Source of the DNA: DASUPK01 sp963774305
Lineage (GTDB): Bacteria; Actinomycetota; Thermoleophilia; Solirubrobacterales; 70-9
Direction of reading: 5' to 3'
Length of the DNA stretch: 64,000 nucleotides
Assembly (NCBI GenBank): GCA_963774305.1
Contig: CAVZEM010000007.1
Span: 1-64,000, forward strand
The stretch's first letter is position 1, and every line of letters starts with the position of its first letter. Under the pieces are notes generated by a model. The model saw nothing but the letters and a program-made list of their open reading frames with translations. It was not told the origin of the DNA and made no database searches. Made by a program: the position numbers and the translations under genes. Positions 17,098-25,306 of the stretch are shown here, in pieces.

Positions 17098-17670
17098 TCA
17101 GGTCTTGTCCGGGCGCTCGGGGTAGAGCTCGTCGATCGTGACCAACGGGCGGTAGGGAGCGCCTCCGGCCTCCTCGATCGCCTCACCGCCCCCGGCCAGG
17201 CGGTCAACCACCGAAACGACGCCGGCCACCTCGTGGCCCTCCTCCAGGATGCGCTCGATGGCGCGCACCGTCGAGCCGCCGGTCGTGACCACGTCCTCGA
17301 CCACCAGGCAGCGGGTGCCGGGCTCCAGCACGGGCCCCTCGATCCAGCGCTGCAGGCCGTGCTGCTTCTTGTCCTTGCGGACGAAGAAGGCGATCAGGTC
17401 GTCCCCGGCCGCTGAGCCGATCGCGGCGCTGGCGAGTGGGTCGGCGCCCATCGTCATGCCGCCCACGGCAATCGCGCCGCGCTCGGCCGCCTCCGCGGCG
17501 ATCAGCTCTCCCACCGCGCGAAAGGCCGGCGGCCGCAGCAGGGCGCGCTTCGCGTCGACGTAGTACTGGGCCTTCTGGCCGCTGGAGAGGGTGACCTCCC
17601 CGATGACCAGCGCGTGCTCCCGCAACTCGGCCAGCAGTACGTCGTGCGCGCGGTCGGGGTCCGTCGGCAT
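17098..17670 (-). CDS. pyrE: Orotate phosphoribosyltransferase
   Basis: Forms orotidine 5'-monophosphate from orotate and PRPP in pyrimidine synthesis. The diagnostic PRPP-binding motif CLVVEDVVTTGGST lies near residue 121, and GEVTLSSGQKAQYYVDAKR near the N-terminus is the usual family opening. FVRKDKKQHG near residue 96 is the flexible catalytic loop with conserved lysines. Its length of 190 is normal. It is flanked by two members of a small beta-rich protein family, one convergent and one divergent, and shares a symmetric promoter with the latter. Confidence 0.95.
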   Translation of the reverse strand: MPTDPDRAHDVLLAELREHALVIGEVTLSSGQKAQYYVDAKRALLRPPAFRAVGELIAAEAAERGAIAVGGMTMGADPLASAAIGSAAGDDLIAFFVRKDKKQHGLQRWIEGPVLEPGTRCLVVEDVVTTGGSTVRAIERILEEGHEVAGVVSVVDRLAGGGEAIEEAGGAPYRPLVTIDELYPERPDKT

Positions 17671-17676
17671 CGCCGC

Positions 17677-17686
17677 ATCCTAGGAT
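17677..17686. promoter_or_regulatory. Perfectly palindromic shared -10 (ATCCTAGGAT)
   Basis: The 10-bp palindrome gives TAGGAT on both strands. On the plus strand it ends 6 nt before the ATG at 17693; on the minus strand it ends 6 nt before the ATG of pyrE at 17670. The whole intergenic gap is 22 bp, so both mRNAs should be leaderless and start from one symmetric element. Confidence 0.7.
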
Positions 17687-17692
17687 GCCCCG

Positions 17693-18226
17693 ATGCGGAC
17701 CGGCTACAGGCTGGCCCTCGGGGTCGTGATCGTCACAGTCGTCGCCGCCATCGTGCTGTTCGTCGTCGAGGCCGTGGGAGCGAACCGCGACGCCCACGCC
17801 TACGGGCAGGTCTCGATCCCGGGGCGGGAGTCGGTGAACCTGCCGGAGGGCGAGGTGATCATCTTCTACGGGGAACGGATCGGGCGCTTCGAACACTCCC
17901 CGCTCGCCGTGCCGTCCAACCTGCGGCTGCGCGTGCGCACCACCAACGGTCAGCTGCTGCTCGGATCCACTCCCTACGCCTTCAACCAGTTCAACGACGG
18001 CGACTACGTCAGGCGCTCGATCGCGAAGCTGCGGGTCCCGGAGGCCGGTGACTACGAGGCAGTCTCCCCGACCAAAGTGCCCGGCGCGGTCGACCCGGTG
18101 ATCAGCTTCGGGCGCAACGGCACCAAGGACTTCGGCTACGTGCTCTTCGTGCTGGCCGGCGGCCTGCTGCTGGCGGCGATCCTCGGCGTGGGGACCGCGA
18201 TCGTGGCCCGGGTCGAGGGCGACTAA
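17693..18226 (+). CDS. Small membrane protein, family member C (two TM helices)
   Basis: Function unknown; 177 residues. It has an N-terminal helix (ALGVVIVTVVAAIVLFVVEA), a soluble domain of about 100 residues with the family pattern (SIPG, LPEGEVIIFYGE, then VPEAGDYEAVSP and GAVDPVISFG), and a second C-terminal helix (VLFVLAGGLLLAAILGVGTA). It is the most divergent of the three members. It is divergent from pyrE across 22 bp, and its stop overlaps the end of the convergent epimerase gene by 4 bp. Confidence 0.75.
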   Translation: MRTGYRLALGVVIVTVVAAIVLFVVEAVGANRDAHAYGQVSIPGRESVNLPEGEVIIFYGERIGRFEHSPLAVPSNLRLRVRTTNGQLLLGSTPYAFNQFNDGDYVRRSIAKLRVPEAGDYEAVSPTKVPGAVDPVISFGRNGTKDFGYVLFVLAGGLLLAAILGVGTAIVARVEGD

Positions 18227-19161
18227 CCGAGCGCCTCGCTGAAGCCCTGCCGCCAGCTCGAGTAGCGTGGCTGCCAGCCGAGCTCCCGCTTGGCCTTCTC
18301 GTTCGTGGCGCCCTCGAGCGCGGTCGACATCGTCGCCGCCTGCCTGCCCGCGACCAAGCTCGCCAGCCAGGCCGGCACCCGGCGCGGCTTCTTTGCCCCG
18401 AGCGCGTCGGCATAGGCGGGCAGCCACTCGGACATCGGCGCCGGATCGTCGTCGCAGACGTTGTAGATGCCCGAGCCGCGATCGAGGGCGGCAATCGTCG
18501 CCGAGACCGCGTCGTCCAAGTGGATGAACGAGAAGATCCCGGTGCCCTTTCCGACGATCGGGAGGCGGCGCCTGCGGACGTCCTCGGCCCAGGCGCCATC
18601 GCTCGCGTAGGCCGACCCCGGCCCGTAGAAGAAGCCGTAGCGAACGACCACGCCCTCGAGTCCGGGCGTCTCCACGGTCGAGCGCTCGAGCGCCTCCAGG
18701 GCGATCGCCCCCTGGGCGGCGGGCAGCTCCGGCGGCAGATCGATCAGGGGATCGTCCTCGCTGTGGGCCGGCTTACCGGTCGAGGCGTAGAAGAAGCAGA
18801 CGCTCTGGGCGATCAGCCTTCGCGCTCCAGCCTCCGCCGCCGCCCCGGCGAGTGCGGGCCCGACCTTGCCGCGCAGCTCGGTGGTCGGGCCGAAGGTCTG
18901 CTCGGCCCTCTTGTAGTCGAGCTTCTGCGGCAGGCTCGTGAGCTGGTTGATCACGACCTCGGGCCGCGCCTCGATCACGGCCCGCCGAAGGGCGTCGGTG
19001 TCCCGCGCGTCCACGACCAGCGGCTCGGCGCCGAGCTGGCGAATCATCTCCACCCGCTGCTCGAATCGGGTCGTCCCGGCCACCTCATGTCCCGCCTCGC
19101 GCAGCTGCCTGACGAGCGGCCGGCCGATGTTGCCGGTCGCCCCTGCGACCAGAACCCTCAT
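18223..19161 (-). CDS. NAD(P)-dependent sugar epimerase/dehydratase-like protein
   Basis: Extended short-chain dehydrogenase fold of 312 residues. GATGNIGRPLVRQL at residues 7-20 is the glycine-rich nucleotide-binding motif. The expected Tyr-x3-Lys catalytic pair is not in the usual YxxxK form; the segment VVRYGFFYGPGSAY corresponds to the downstream family motif, so enzymatic activity on a sugar is uncertain. FIHLDDAVSATIAAL is typical of the epimerase group. The start has TATTCT 7 nt upstream. Substrate unknown. Confidence 0.85.
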   Translation of the reverse strand: MRVLVAGATGNIGRPLVRQLREAGHEVAGTTRFEQRVEMIRQLGAEPLVVDARDTDALRRAVIEARPEVVINQLTSLPQKLDYKRAEQTFGPTTELRGKVGPALAGAAAEAGARRLIAQSVCFFYASTGKPAHSEDDPLIDLPPELPAAQGAIALEALERSTVETPGLEGVVVRYGFFYGPGSAYASDGAWAEDVRRRRLPIVGKGTGIFSFIHLDDAVSATIAALDRGSGIYNVCDDDPAPMSEWLPAYADALGAKKPRRVPAWLASLVAGRQAATMSTALEGATNEKAKRELGWQPRYSSWRQGFSEALG

Positions 19162-19168
19162 GCCTCCG

Positions 19169-19174
19169 AGAATA
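19169..19174 (-). promoter_or_regulatory. -10 box TATTCT, leaderless spacing
   Basis: On the minus strand TATTCT ends 7 nt before the ATG at 19161. The intervening bases contain GGAGG directly against the ATG, too close to act as a normal ribosome-binding site. Confidence 0.5.
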
Positions 19175-19191
19175 CGGAGGGCGTCACCGGC

Positions 19192-20106
19192 CTAGAGATA
19201 GACGTGGATGGCGTCGCCGAGGTTGATCCAGTTGTAGATGTACTGCGAGAACGGGATCGGATTCCTGACGCAGCCGTGGCTAGCCGCCTCGTGCATCGGG
19301 ACGGGGTTGTAGCCGTGGGTCGCATAGCCCCGGATGAAGTAGACGGAGTAGTACATGCCCTCCGAGTTGTATCCCGGGTCCTTGCGGTAGAAGTGGTAGG
19401 TCCCCCGCACCGTCGGCGTGGAGGGCTTGCCGGTCGAGACGTGGAAGACCGAGACCACGTTGTCGTCGTTCACCAGCGCCATCACCTGGCGCGAGATGTC
19501 GACCTCCACGTGGTGGCCGGAGTGGTACCGCGGCCGGAAGGCGCCCTTGCCCTGCAGCAGCTTCTCGAAGATGACCGGCTTGTACTGGTAGTTCCGGGCC
19601 ATGTTGTTGACCTTCCGGAACGCCAGGGTGGCGAGCTGGGAGCCGTGGTTGTACTTCCCGCTGACGTGGCCACCCGTGTAGTACCCCTCGTCGACCAGCG
19701 ACTGGTTGTAGAGGTGGGAGATCGATCCCTTGCTCAGGTGCTTCGGCACCCGGACGGTGAAGCGCTGTGGCTGGGAGCTCTGCCCGCCGCTGGTTGCGGT
19801 CACCTGGTAGTTGCAGCACGAGTCGACCACGAACGGAAAGGAGAAGTTCCCGTCGCCGCCGACGCTGAGCTGCTTCTTCTCGACCGTGTTGCCGCTCGCC
19901 TGGACCTCGACCGTGACGTTCTCCCCGCCGGTGGCTCCCGGCAGGTTGCCAACGGCCGTGACCTTGTCGAGAAGGCCGGGGCTCTTGGGGCCGCTCAGGT
20001 CGAGGGTCGGGGGACCGGTCGCCGCGCTCGCCGAGGCGACGGGCAGCACGATCGCCGCCGCGGCTGCAGCGACAAGGGCGATGCTCTTCCCTCCCCTACG
20101 GATCAC
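19192..20106 (-). CDS. Secreted L,D-transpeptidase (YkuD domain)
   Basis: Peptidoglycan cross-linking or anchoring enzyme. I chose the GTG at 20106, which gives 304 residues starting with a clear signal peptide (MIRRGGKSIALVAAAAAAIV, cleavage after ASA). An Ig-like or beta domain of about 90 residues follows. The YkuD catalytic domain starts near HHVEVDISRQVMALV and ends with the active-site motif HEAASHGCVRN, with catalytic Cys and upstream His. CACAAT lies 9 nt before the start, a weak -10. It reads towards the epimerase gene in the same direction. Confidence 0.92.
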   Translation of the reverse strand: MIRRGGKSIALVAAAAAAIVLPVASASAATGPPTLDLSGPKSPGLLDKVTAVGNLPGATGGENVTVEVQASGNTVEKKQLSVGGDGNFSFPFVVDSCCNYQVTATSGGQSSQPQRFTVRVPKHLSKGSISHLYNQSLVDEGYYTGGHVSGKYNHGSQLATLAFRKVNNMARNYQYKPVIFEKLLQGKGAFRPRYHSGHHVEVDISRQVMALVNDDNVVSVFHVSTGKPSTPTVRGTYHFYRKDPGYNSEGMYYSVYFIRGYATHGYNPVPMHEAASHGCVRNPIPFSQYIYNWINLGDAIHVYL

Positions 20107-20207
20107 GACCGCGGCATTGTGCCCGATCCGGCGGCCGAACGCATTTGCGTGAACAAGGAATTCCCCGCAGACAGCGGAGTTCGGCTGCTGGGCCTTCGCG
20201 TCCCAGG

Positions 20208-20771
20208 TCAAGTAGCGCCCACGCGGTAGTGCAGGTGCACCGTGCCGCTCCCAAAGCGATGCTCGTCCAGCAGTTCGAGTCCCACGCGAACGCCGCTGGG
20301 CAGCGACCGTCTGCCGCCGCCCACGATGACCGGCGCGACGAACAGATGGCACTCGTCGACCAATCCCGCCCGGAACGCCGGCGCCGCCAGCCCGGGTCCG
20401 CCCACGCTGAGATCGCTCTCCGCCGCCTCCTTCAACGCTCGCACTTCCCCTGGATCGAACTCGCGCTCGATCCGCGTGTGGGCCGTCGGTGCGCTCTCGA
20501 GAGTCCGCGAGTAGACGATCTTCTCCGCCGCCTGCCAGATCTCGGCGTAGTCCCGCGTGACCTCCGAATGGGCGGCGAGCGAGGGATCGGTCTCCCAGGC
20601 GGCCATGGTCTCGTACATCCGGCGGCCGTAGAGGTAGGTCCCGATGGAGCGCTCGAGGTCGTTGACGAACCCGTGTACCTCGTCGTCGGGCGCGGCCCAA
20701 TCGAACTTCCCATCCTCGTCCTCGATGTAGCCGTCGAGCGACGCGATCGACGAGTAGGTCAGCTTCGCCAT
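20208..20771 (-). CDS. Dihydrofolate reductase / RibD C-terminal-like reductase
   Basis: A 187-residue protein of the RibD_C/DHFR-like family often found as a stand-alone gene in actinobacteria. It opens with YSSIASLDGYIEDEDGKFDW, the family start, followed by YLYGRRMYETMAAWE and DLSVGGPGLAAPAFRAGLVD with the NADPH-binding GG. VGGGRRSL near the end is also typical. The actual substrate is unknown; many members are not true folate enzymes. The start has a GGAGGTG ribosome-binding site 5 nt upstream. Confidence 0.88.
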   Translation of the reverse strand: MAKLTYSSIASLDGYIEDEDGKFDWAAPDDEVHGFVNDLERSIGTYLYGRRMYETMAAWETDPSLAAHSEVTRDYAEIWQAAEKIVYSRTLESAPTAHTRIEREFDPGEVRALKEAAESDLSVGGPGLAAPAFRAGLVDECHLFVAPVIVGGGRRSLPSGVRVGLELLDEHRFGSGTVHLHYRVGAT

Positions 20772-20787
20772 GTGCTCACCTCCCCGG

Positions 20788-21612
20788 TTATGCGACCAGC
20801 TTGTTCCGCAGCGCCCGCACCGGGATCGTGAAGAGCAGGGCGCTGACCACGGCCAGCCACGCCGCGTTGCCGACGATCGACAGGAGCTCCGGGCCGGTGG
20901 CCAGGCCCCTGGTGATCTCGACCAGGTGGTAGAGCGGCAGGAACCAGGCCACCACGCTCACCCAGTCCGGCAGCTGGTTGAACGGGAAGAAGATCCCGGA
21001 GAAGAGGAACATCGGGGTGACTCCGAGGGTGAAGAAGTACGAGTAGAAGTCGATCTTCGGGATCAGGGCGGTGAACGTGTAGCCGATCACCGAGAAGCAG
21101 AGGCCGCCCAGGAAGACGAACGGCGGGATCGCGATCGCCCAGGGCGACGAGACCAGGCCGAAGATCGAGACGACGATCAGCACCACGCACCCGTAGACCG
21201 TCGCGCGGCTGGCGCTCCACAGCAGGTCGCCAGCGACCAGGTCCTGCACCTCGACCGGAGTCGAGAGGACGTTGTCGTAGAGCCGGAGCTCGTTCATCCG
21301 GAAGTAGACGTTGTACGTCGTCTCGAATGCCGAGGACCACATCGCCGCCGAGGCGATCAGGCCCGGGGCGATGAACTCCTTGTACGGGATGCCGTTGATG
21401 TGGGCGACGTAGGTGCCCAGCCCGAAGCCCATCGCCAGCAGGTAGAGGAACGGGTCGGCGAAGGTGGGCAGCAGGGCGCCGCGCCAGAGCTTCGAGAAGA
21501 CGCGCGCGTTGCGCAGCCAGACGGCGCCCGCGAGCCGCGGCACGGGGACCAGCTCACGCGGGCTGATCCGCGGGCCGAGCCCGGCGAACCCGGGTTCCTC
21601 GAGCATCGCCAT
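20788..21612 (-). CDS. ABC-2 type transporter permease
   Basis: Membrane subunit of an exporter, 274 residues with six hydrophobic helices in the ABC-2/NodJ arrangement. The N-terminal amphipathic segment ends in WLRNARVFSKLWRGALLPTF, and the conserved central segments FIAPGLIASAAMWSSAFE and SGIFFPFNQLPDW match drug/polysaccharide export permeases. It is paired with the ATPase gene just upstream on the same strand, 12 bp away. Substrate not predictable from sequence. Confidence 0.92.
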   Translation of the reverse strand: MAMLEEPGFAGLGPRISPRELVPVPRLAGAVWLRNARVFSKLWRGALLPTFADPFLYLLAMGFGLGTYVAHINGIPYKEFIAPGLIASAAMWSSAFETTYNVYFRMNELRLYDNVLSTPVEVQDLVAGDLLWSASRATVYGCVVLIVVSIFGLVSSPWAIAIPPFVFLGGLCFSVIGYTFTALIPKIDFYSYFFTLGVTPMFLFSGIFFPFNQLPDWVSVVAWFLPLYHLVEITRGLATGPELLSIVGNAAWLAVVSALLFTIPVRALRNKLVA

Positions 21613-21624
21613 TGTCAGCCCTGG

Positions 21625-22566
21625 TCACTCACGGAGAGACCGTCCGGTCAGCCGCAGGAAGACGTCCTCGAGCGTGGCCCGGCGCACCAGTGCCGACTCG
21701 GTCGGGAAGGCGTCGTGGTCCAGGCCCTCGAGCACGGCCTCGGCGTCGTCGGCGTAGAGCATGAGCGTCTGCTCGCTCAGGTCGTGCCCCTGGATGCGGC
21801 CGTTGAGTGAGCCCACCAGGCGATCCGGGTCGCAGCCCTCGTCCAGGCGCAGCTCCAGCACCTCCCGCCCGACGTGGTGCCGCACCAGATCGGAGGGCTT
21901 GCCGTCGGCGACGATCCGGCCCTCGTCCATGATCACCAGGCGGTCGCAGAGCCGCTCGGCCTCCTCCATGTAGTGCGTCGTCAGCACCAGGGTGACGCCG
22001 CGCCGACGCAGCCTGTCGAGCGCGTTCCAGACGGCCAGCCGCGCCTGCGGATCGAGCCCGGTGGTCGGCTCGTCAAGGACGACGAGCTCGGGATCGCCCA
22101 TCAGCGCCCGAGAGATCAGGAGGCGCCGCTTCATCCCACCCGAGAGGCTGTGGATGCGCTCGTCTGCTCTGTCGGTGAGCAGCGAGAAGTCGAGCAGCTC
22201 CGCCGCTCGCTCGCTCGCCTTCTCGGCGTCGATCCCGAAGTAGCGGGCCTGCTGGAGCAGGTTCTCGCGGACCGTCAGATCACCGTCGAGATTCGTCTCC
22301 TGCGGGACGACGCCGAGCCGGCTCTTGATCTGGCGGCGATCGCGGTTCGCGTCCAATCCGAGCACCTGCAGGTCGCCGCCATCGACGGTCGCCAACCCGT
22401 AGATCGTCTTCATCGTGGTCGTCTTCCCGGCGCCGTTGGGGCCGAGGAATCCGAAGCAGATCCCCGGCTCCACCTCGAAGTCGATGCCGGCCACCGCGAC
22501 GCGATCGCCGTACGACTTGGTCAGGCCGTGGGCGACGACCGCGGGTGGACGCCCGTCGCTCAACAT
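21625..22566 (-). CDS. ABC transporter ATP-binding protein (NodI/DrrA-like)
   Basis: Drives the permease encoded next to it. I chose the ATG at 22566, overlapping the stop of the upstream CPBP gene by 7 bp and giving 313 residues. Motifs: GPNGAGKTTT (Walker A), VPQETNLDGDLTV (Q-loop), LSGGMKRRLLISRAL (signature), LVVLDEPTTGLD (Walker B plus D-loop) and TTHYMEEAERL (switch His). The C-terminal 90 residues are the extension seen in NodI/DrrA-type ATPases, containing the family's ALEDVFLRLTG-like end (ATLEDVFLRLTG). Confidence 0.94.
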   Translation of the reverse strand: MLSDGRPPAVVAHGLTKSYGDRVAVAGIDFEVEPGICFGFLGPNGAGKTTTMKTIYGLATVDGGDLQVLGLDANRDRRQIKSRLGVVPQETNLDGDLTVRENLLQQARYFGIDAEKASERAAELLDFSLLTDRADERIHSLSGGMKRRLLISRALMGDPELVVLDEPTTGLDPQARLAVWNALDRLRRRGVTLVLTTHYMEEAERLCDRLVIMDEGRIVADGKPSDLVRHHVGREVLELRLDEGCDPDRLVGSLNGRIQGHDLSEQTLMLYADDAEAVLEGLDHDAFPTESALVRRATLEDVFLRLTGRSLRE

Positions 22567-23840
22567 TGGCCGATCACCACGCTGATCGCGATCGCGTTGT
22601 TCAGGAAGTGGGCCAACATGCATGGGTAAAGGGATCCGGTCTTGTTGTACAGCCAAGCCAGCCCCACCCCAAGGCCGGCGAGCGGGATGGCGGCGGTCGG
22701 CCCGGTGGGAGCGTGAACCAGGCCGAAGATCGCGCCGGAGAGCAGCGCGGAGGGCCAGAGCGACCAGCGCTGGCGCAGCCCGGCGAAGAAGAAGCCCCGA
22801 AAGAAGATCTCCTCGGCGACGGGCGCCAGCACGACGATCGCCATCACGGCGAAGATCGCAATCCCGATTCCCGGACTGCAGACCCCCAGCTCCTTGCCGA
22901 TGTCCTCCTGGTCGGGCTGCACGACGAGCGCGGAGAAGGCGATCGCACCGACGTAGTAGGTGCCCAGCATCGCGAACATCCAGCCGAGCGCCGAGGGCTC
23001 GAACCGCCTCCAGCCGAGCCGTCCGAGCGCCTTCCTCAGGTTGAAGTGCCATTCGCTGGCCATGCCGATCGCGATGGCGATCAGGAACCCGTCGAAGAGC
23101 GCCTGCGTGGCCAGGATCGCCGCGTCACTGGCGTTGTTCGGATCGCTGGCGATCTTCGGGTCGAACGGCAGGACGAGCAGTGGCGGCACGATCACCACCA
23201 GCAACAGGCCGCCGACGAGCCCCCAGATGGATCCGCTGAACCCCCAGGGCGCATCGGGGAGCCTGGGCTCATCCGGCTCCGCCACCTCAGCCGGCGCCGG
23301 TGATGGCGGAGGCGGGGCAACCGGCTCCGCGCCGCCACGGACCGGCGCGGGGACGGCGGTGCGCGGCGCGCGCTGCACCACCACGGTGTTGGCCGCCCTG
23401 TCGCCGAGGCGCTGCTTGCGCTTCGACGAGACGATCATCAGCTCGCCGATCAGGAAGAAGTCGATCAGCCGCAGGACATTCCTGATGCTCGCCTGGCCGT
23501 AGGTGAGCCGATCGGCTCCAACATCAGACGGGTCGCGCTGACGCGCGCCCTCGCATGACCGCACCTCGAGCCCGGTGGCGTTCTTCCCGATCGTCTGCCC
23601 CCAGCGCCACTCGCAGAAGGCGAAGTAGTTGAACCAGGCTGAGAAGACGACGATCACTCCGACATAGGCCGCCGTGTTCGAGACCTCGTCGGCGTTGATC
23701 GGCAGCCAGCCGAGGATCATCAGGACGCCGAAGAACCAGACGGCGTTGTCGAGCGTGGCGGCGAGCGCCCGCCGCCAGAACCCCGCGTAGTCAGCCGGCA
23801 CCGGACGCGAAGCTGAGGAGCCGGCGAGTGTCGTTGGCAT
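22560..23840 (-). CDS. RDD domain fused to CPBP-type intramembrane protease domain
   Basis: A 426-residue fusion. Residues about 15-150 are an RDD membrane domain (YAGFWRRALAATLDN, GQTIGKNATGLEV, LGDRAANTVVV). After a Pro/Ala-rich linker a CPBP (Abi/CAAX-protease) domain follows, with EEIFFRGFFF holding the EExxxR motif, FGLVHAP and HFLNN with the other predicted metal-site residues. A palindromic repeat is inserted in frame in the RDD part at 23530-23550, encoding part of SCEGARQRDPSD between strands that are usually adjacent. It is co-directional with an HAD gene and an ABC exporter. Confidence 0.88.
   Translation of the reverse strand: MPTTLAGSSASRPVPADYAGFWRRALAATLDNAVWFFGVLMILGWLPINADEVSNTAAYVGVIVVFSAWFNYFAFCEWRWGQTIGKNATGLEVRSCEGARQRDPSDVGADRLTYGQASIRNVLRLIDFFLIGELMIVSSKRKQRLGDRAANTVVVQRAPRTAVPAPVRGGAEPVAPPPPSPAPAEVAEPDEPRLPDAPWGFSGSIWGLVGGLLLVVIVPPLLVLPFDPKIASDPNNASDAAILATQALFDGFLIAIAIGMASEWHFNLRKALGRLGWRRFEPSALGWMFAMLGTYYVGAIAFSALVVQPDQEDIGKELGVCSPGIGIAIFAVMAIVVLAPVAEEIFFRGFFFAGLRQRWSLWPSALLSGAIFGLVHAPTGPTAAIPLAGLGVGLAWLYNKTGSLYPCMLAHFLNNAIAISVVIGQC
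23530..23550 (+). repeat. Dispersed palindromic repeat, short form, inside a CDS
   Basis: The best-preserved copy: GGG, bulged T, CGCGC, loop TGAC, GCGCG, CCC, flanked by CATCAGAC on the left and TCGCATGA on the right. It lies in frame within the RDD domain of the minus-strand gene. Confidence 0.8.
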
Positions 23841-23841
23841 C

Positions 23842-24471
23842 TCAGAGATGCTGATCGATCTCCTCCAGCGAGGCGATGTCGCCGTCGGAGCCGTTGCGGC
23901 CGATCAGGAGCGGGCGGATCCCCGCCGCCCGTGCGCCCACCACGTCGTCCTCGGCCGTGTCGCCGACGTGAACCGCCTCCGCCGGCTCGCAGCCGGCCAG
24001 ATCGAGCGCCCGCTCGAAGATCGCGGGGTCGGGCTTGCGCGCCCCGGCCTCGGCGGAGGTGATCGTCCCGTCCAGCAGCTCCCCCAGGCCACAGCCGTCC
24101 AGCACGCGTGGCAGCGAGCAGTCCCAGTTCGAGACGACGACCAGTCGCAGGCCGCGGTCGCGGAGTCCGCTCAGGGCGGGAATCGCATCGGGATAGGCGG
24201 AGAAGCGGATGGCGGCGACAAGCTCGTCGACGCCGACGTCCAGTCCGAGCTTGCGGGAGACCAGAGCGGCGCAGCGCTCACGGAGCTCCGCCAGCGATGC
24301 CTCATCGCGACCCTCGTGAGCGTGCTCCTTGTAGTACGTCATCTCGGCCTTGAGCGCCTCGACGAGCTGCTCGTCGCTGACCTCCGCGGGAACCATGTCG
24401 CGCAGGGAGATCCAGGGTGGCTCGAGCTCCACGAGCGTGCCGAGGGCATCCAGAAAGACAGCGCGGGTCAT
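23842..24471 (-). CDS. HAD-superfamily hydrolase
   Basis: A 209-residue haloacid-dehalogenase-type phosphatase. I chose the ATG at 24471. Motif I is FLDALGTLVE (nucleophile Asp), motif II VVVSNWDCSL, motif III the lysine in AGARKPDPAIFERAL, and motif IV HVGDTAEDDVVGARAAG. The DALGT form of motif I is common in this dehalogenase/phosphatase subgroup. It probably dephosphorylates a small metabolite. It is divergent from the MscS gene across 22 bp and ends next to the RDD-CPBP gene. Confidence 0.88.
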   Translation of the reverse strand: MTRAVFLDALGTLVELEPPWISLRDMVPAEVSDEQLVEALKAEMTYYKEHAHEGRDEASLAELRERCAALVSRKLGLDVGVDELVAAIRFSAYPDAIPALSGLRDRGLRLVVVSNWDCSLPRVLDGCGLGELLDGTITSAEAGARKPDPAIFERALDLAGCEPAEAVHVGDTAEDDVVGARAAGIRPLLIGRNGSDGDIASLEEIDQHL

Positions 24472-24475
24472 CCGT

Positions 24476-24485
24476 TGAATACTGC
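24476..24485. promoter_or_regulatory. Weak shared divergent -10 candidate around one TA
   Basis: In the 22-bp gap between divergent starts 24471 and 24494 the only TA step (24480-24481) gives TACTGC on the plus strand and TATTCA on the minus strand. Neither fits TANNNT fully. Listed because the geometry matches the better pairs at 11437 and 17677. Confidence 0.25.
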
Positions 24486-24493
24486 CCCACAGC

Positions 24494-25279
24494 ATGGACC
24501 TGGCCACAGAACAGACCTTCTGGCAGGCGCACGGCGATGAGATCTCGGCGGCGATCACGATCGCGGTCGCCGTCCTGGTCGCGATCATCGTCGACCGCCT
24601 CCTGATCGGCCGGGCGGTGAGGGCCGCCACTCGCCTCGACACCGGTGAGCTCTCGCGCGAGGCCCGGACCCGGCTGCGCCTGATCCGCCGCCTGCTCTTT
24701 CTCGCGATCATCCTGATCGGGGTCGCGCTGGCCCTCAGTCAATTCGCATCCATCAAGCGCTTCGCGACCGGCGTACTGGCCTCGACAGCGGTCCTGGGAA
24801 TCATCATCGGCTTCGCCGCCCGCCAGGTGATCGCCAATCTGGTCGCCGGGGTGGTGGTTGCGTTCACGCAGCCGATTCGGATCGGCGACCTGGTCTCCAT
24901 CGGGTCCGACGTGCACGGACGCGTCGTCGACATCACCCTCACGTATACGAGCGTCGATGCGGGCGATGGCAGCCTGATCGTGGTGCCCAACGAGAAGGTC
25001 ACGACTGACTCCGTCGTCAATCACTCGGCCGGCAACAGCAGCGCCCCGATCACCGTCGACGTCTGGTTACGCCCGGATGCCGACGTCGAGGGCGCTCGCA
25101 AAGCCCTGGAGCACGGCGACGTCACCTCCGCGCACCTGGTGGAGCTGACGCCCGAGGGCGCGCGGCTCCAGGTCAAGGCCGCGATCGACGCCGGACTCGA
25201 CCGCGAGGCGCATGAGGTGGAGCTGCGGGAGCGCGCGCAAGCTGCCCTGCGTGAGGCGGGTCTACTTAGGTCCCCCTGA
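24494..25279 (+). CDS. MscS-family mechanosensitive channel
   Basis: A 261-residue inner-membrane protein with three hydrophobic helices and then a beta domain. The pore-lining helix and the following segment are clear: LASTAVLGIIIGFAARQVIA, then NLVAGVVVAFTQPIRIGDLV. The soluble MscS beta domain contains GRVVDITLTYTSVD and IVVPNEKVTTDSVVNHS. It probably relieves turgor on osmotic downshock. The C-terminal domain is short, as in the smallest MscS relatives. Confidence 0.92.
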   Translation: MDLATEQTFWQAHGDEISAAITIAVAVLVAIIVDRLLIGRAVRAATRLDTGELSREARTRLRLIRRLLFLAIILIGVALALSQFASIKRFATGVLASTAVLGIIIGFAARQVIANLVAGVVVAFTQPIRIGDLVSIGSDVHGRVVDITLTYTSVDAGDGSLIVVPNEKVTTDSVVNHSAGNSSAPITVDVWLRPDADVEGARKALEHGDVTSAHLVELTPEGARLQVKAAIDAGLDREAHEVELRERAQAALREAGLLRSP

Positions 25280-25291
25280 GCGGGCGCTGAG

Positions 25292-25297
25292 TACCCT
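25292..25297 (+). promoter_or_regulatory. -10 box TACCCT
   Basis: TACCCT ends 9 nt before the ATG at 25307, and there is no purine-rich ribosome-binding site between, so the transcript would have a leader of only a few bases or none. Confidence 0.45.
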
Positions 25298-25306
25298 TTT
25301 GGCGTT

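Noticed and set aside
18223..19161. Assigning a specific sugar substrate (for example UDP-galactose 4-epimerase)
   Set aside because: The nucleotide-binding motif is clear but the YxxxK catalytic pair is not in standard form, so a named activity is not supported.
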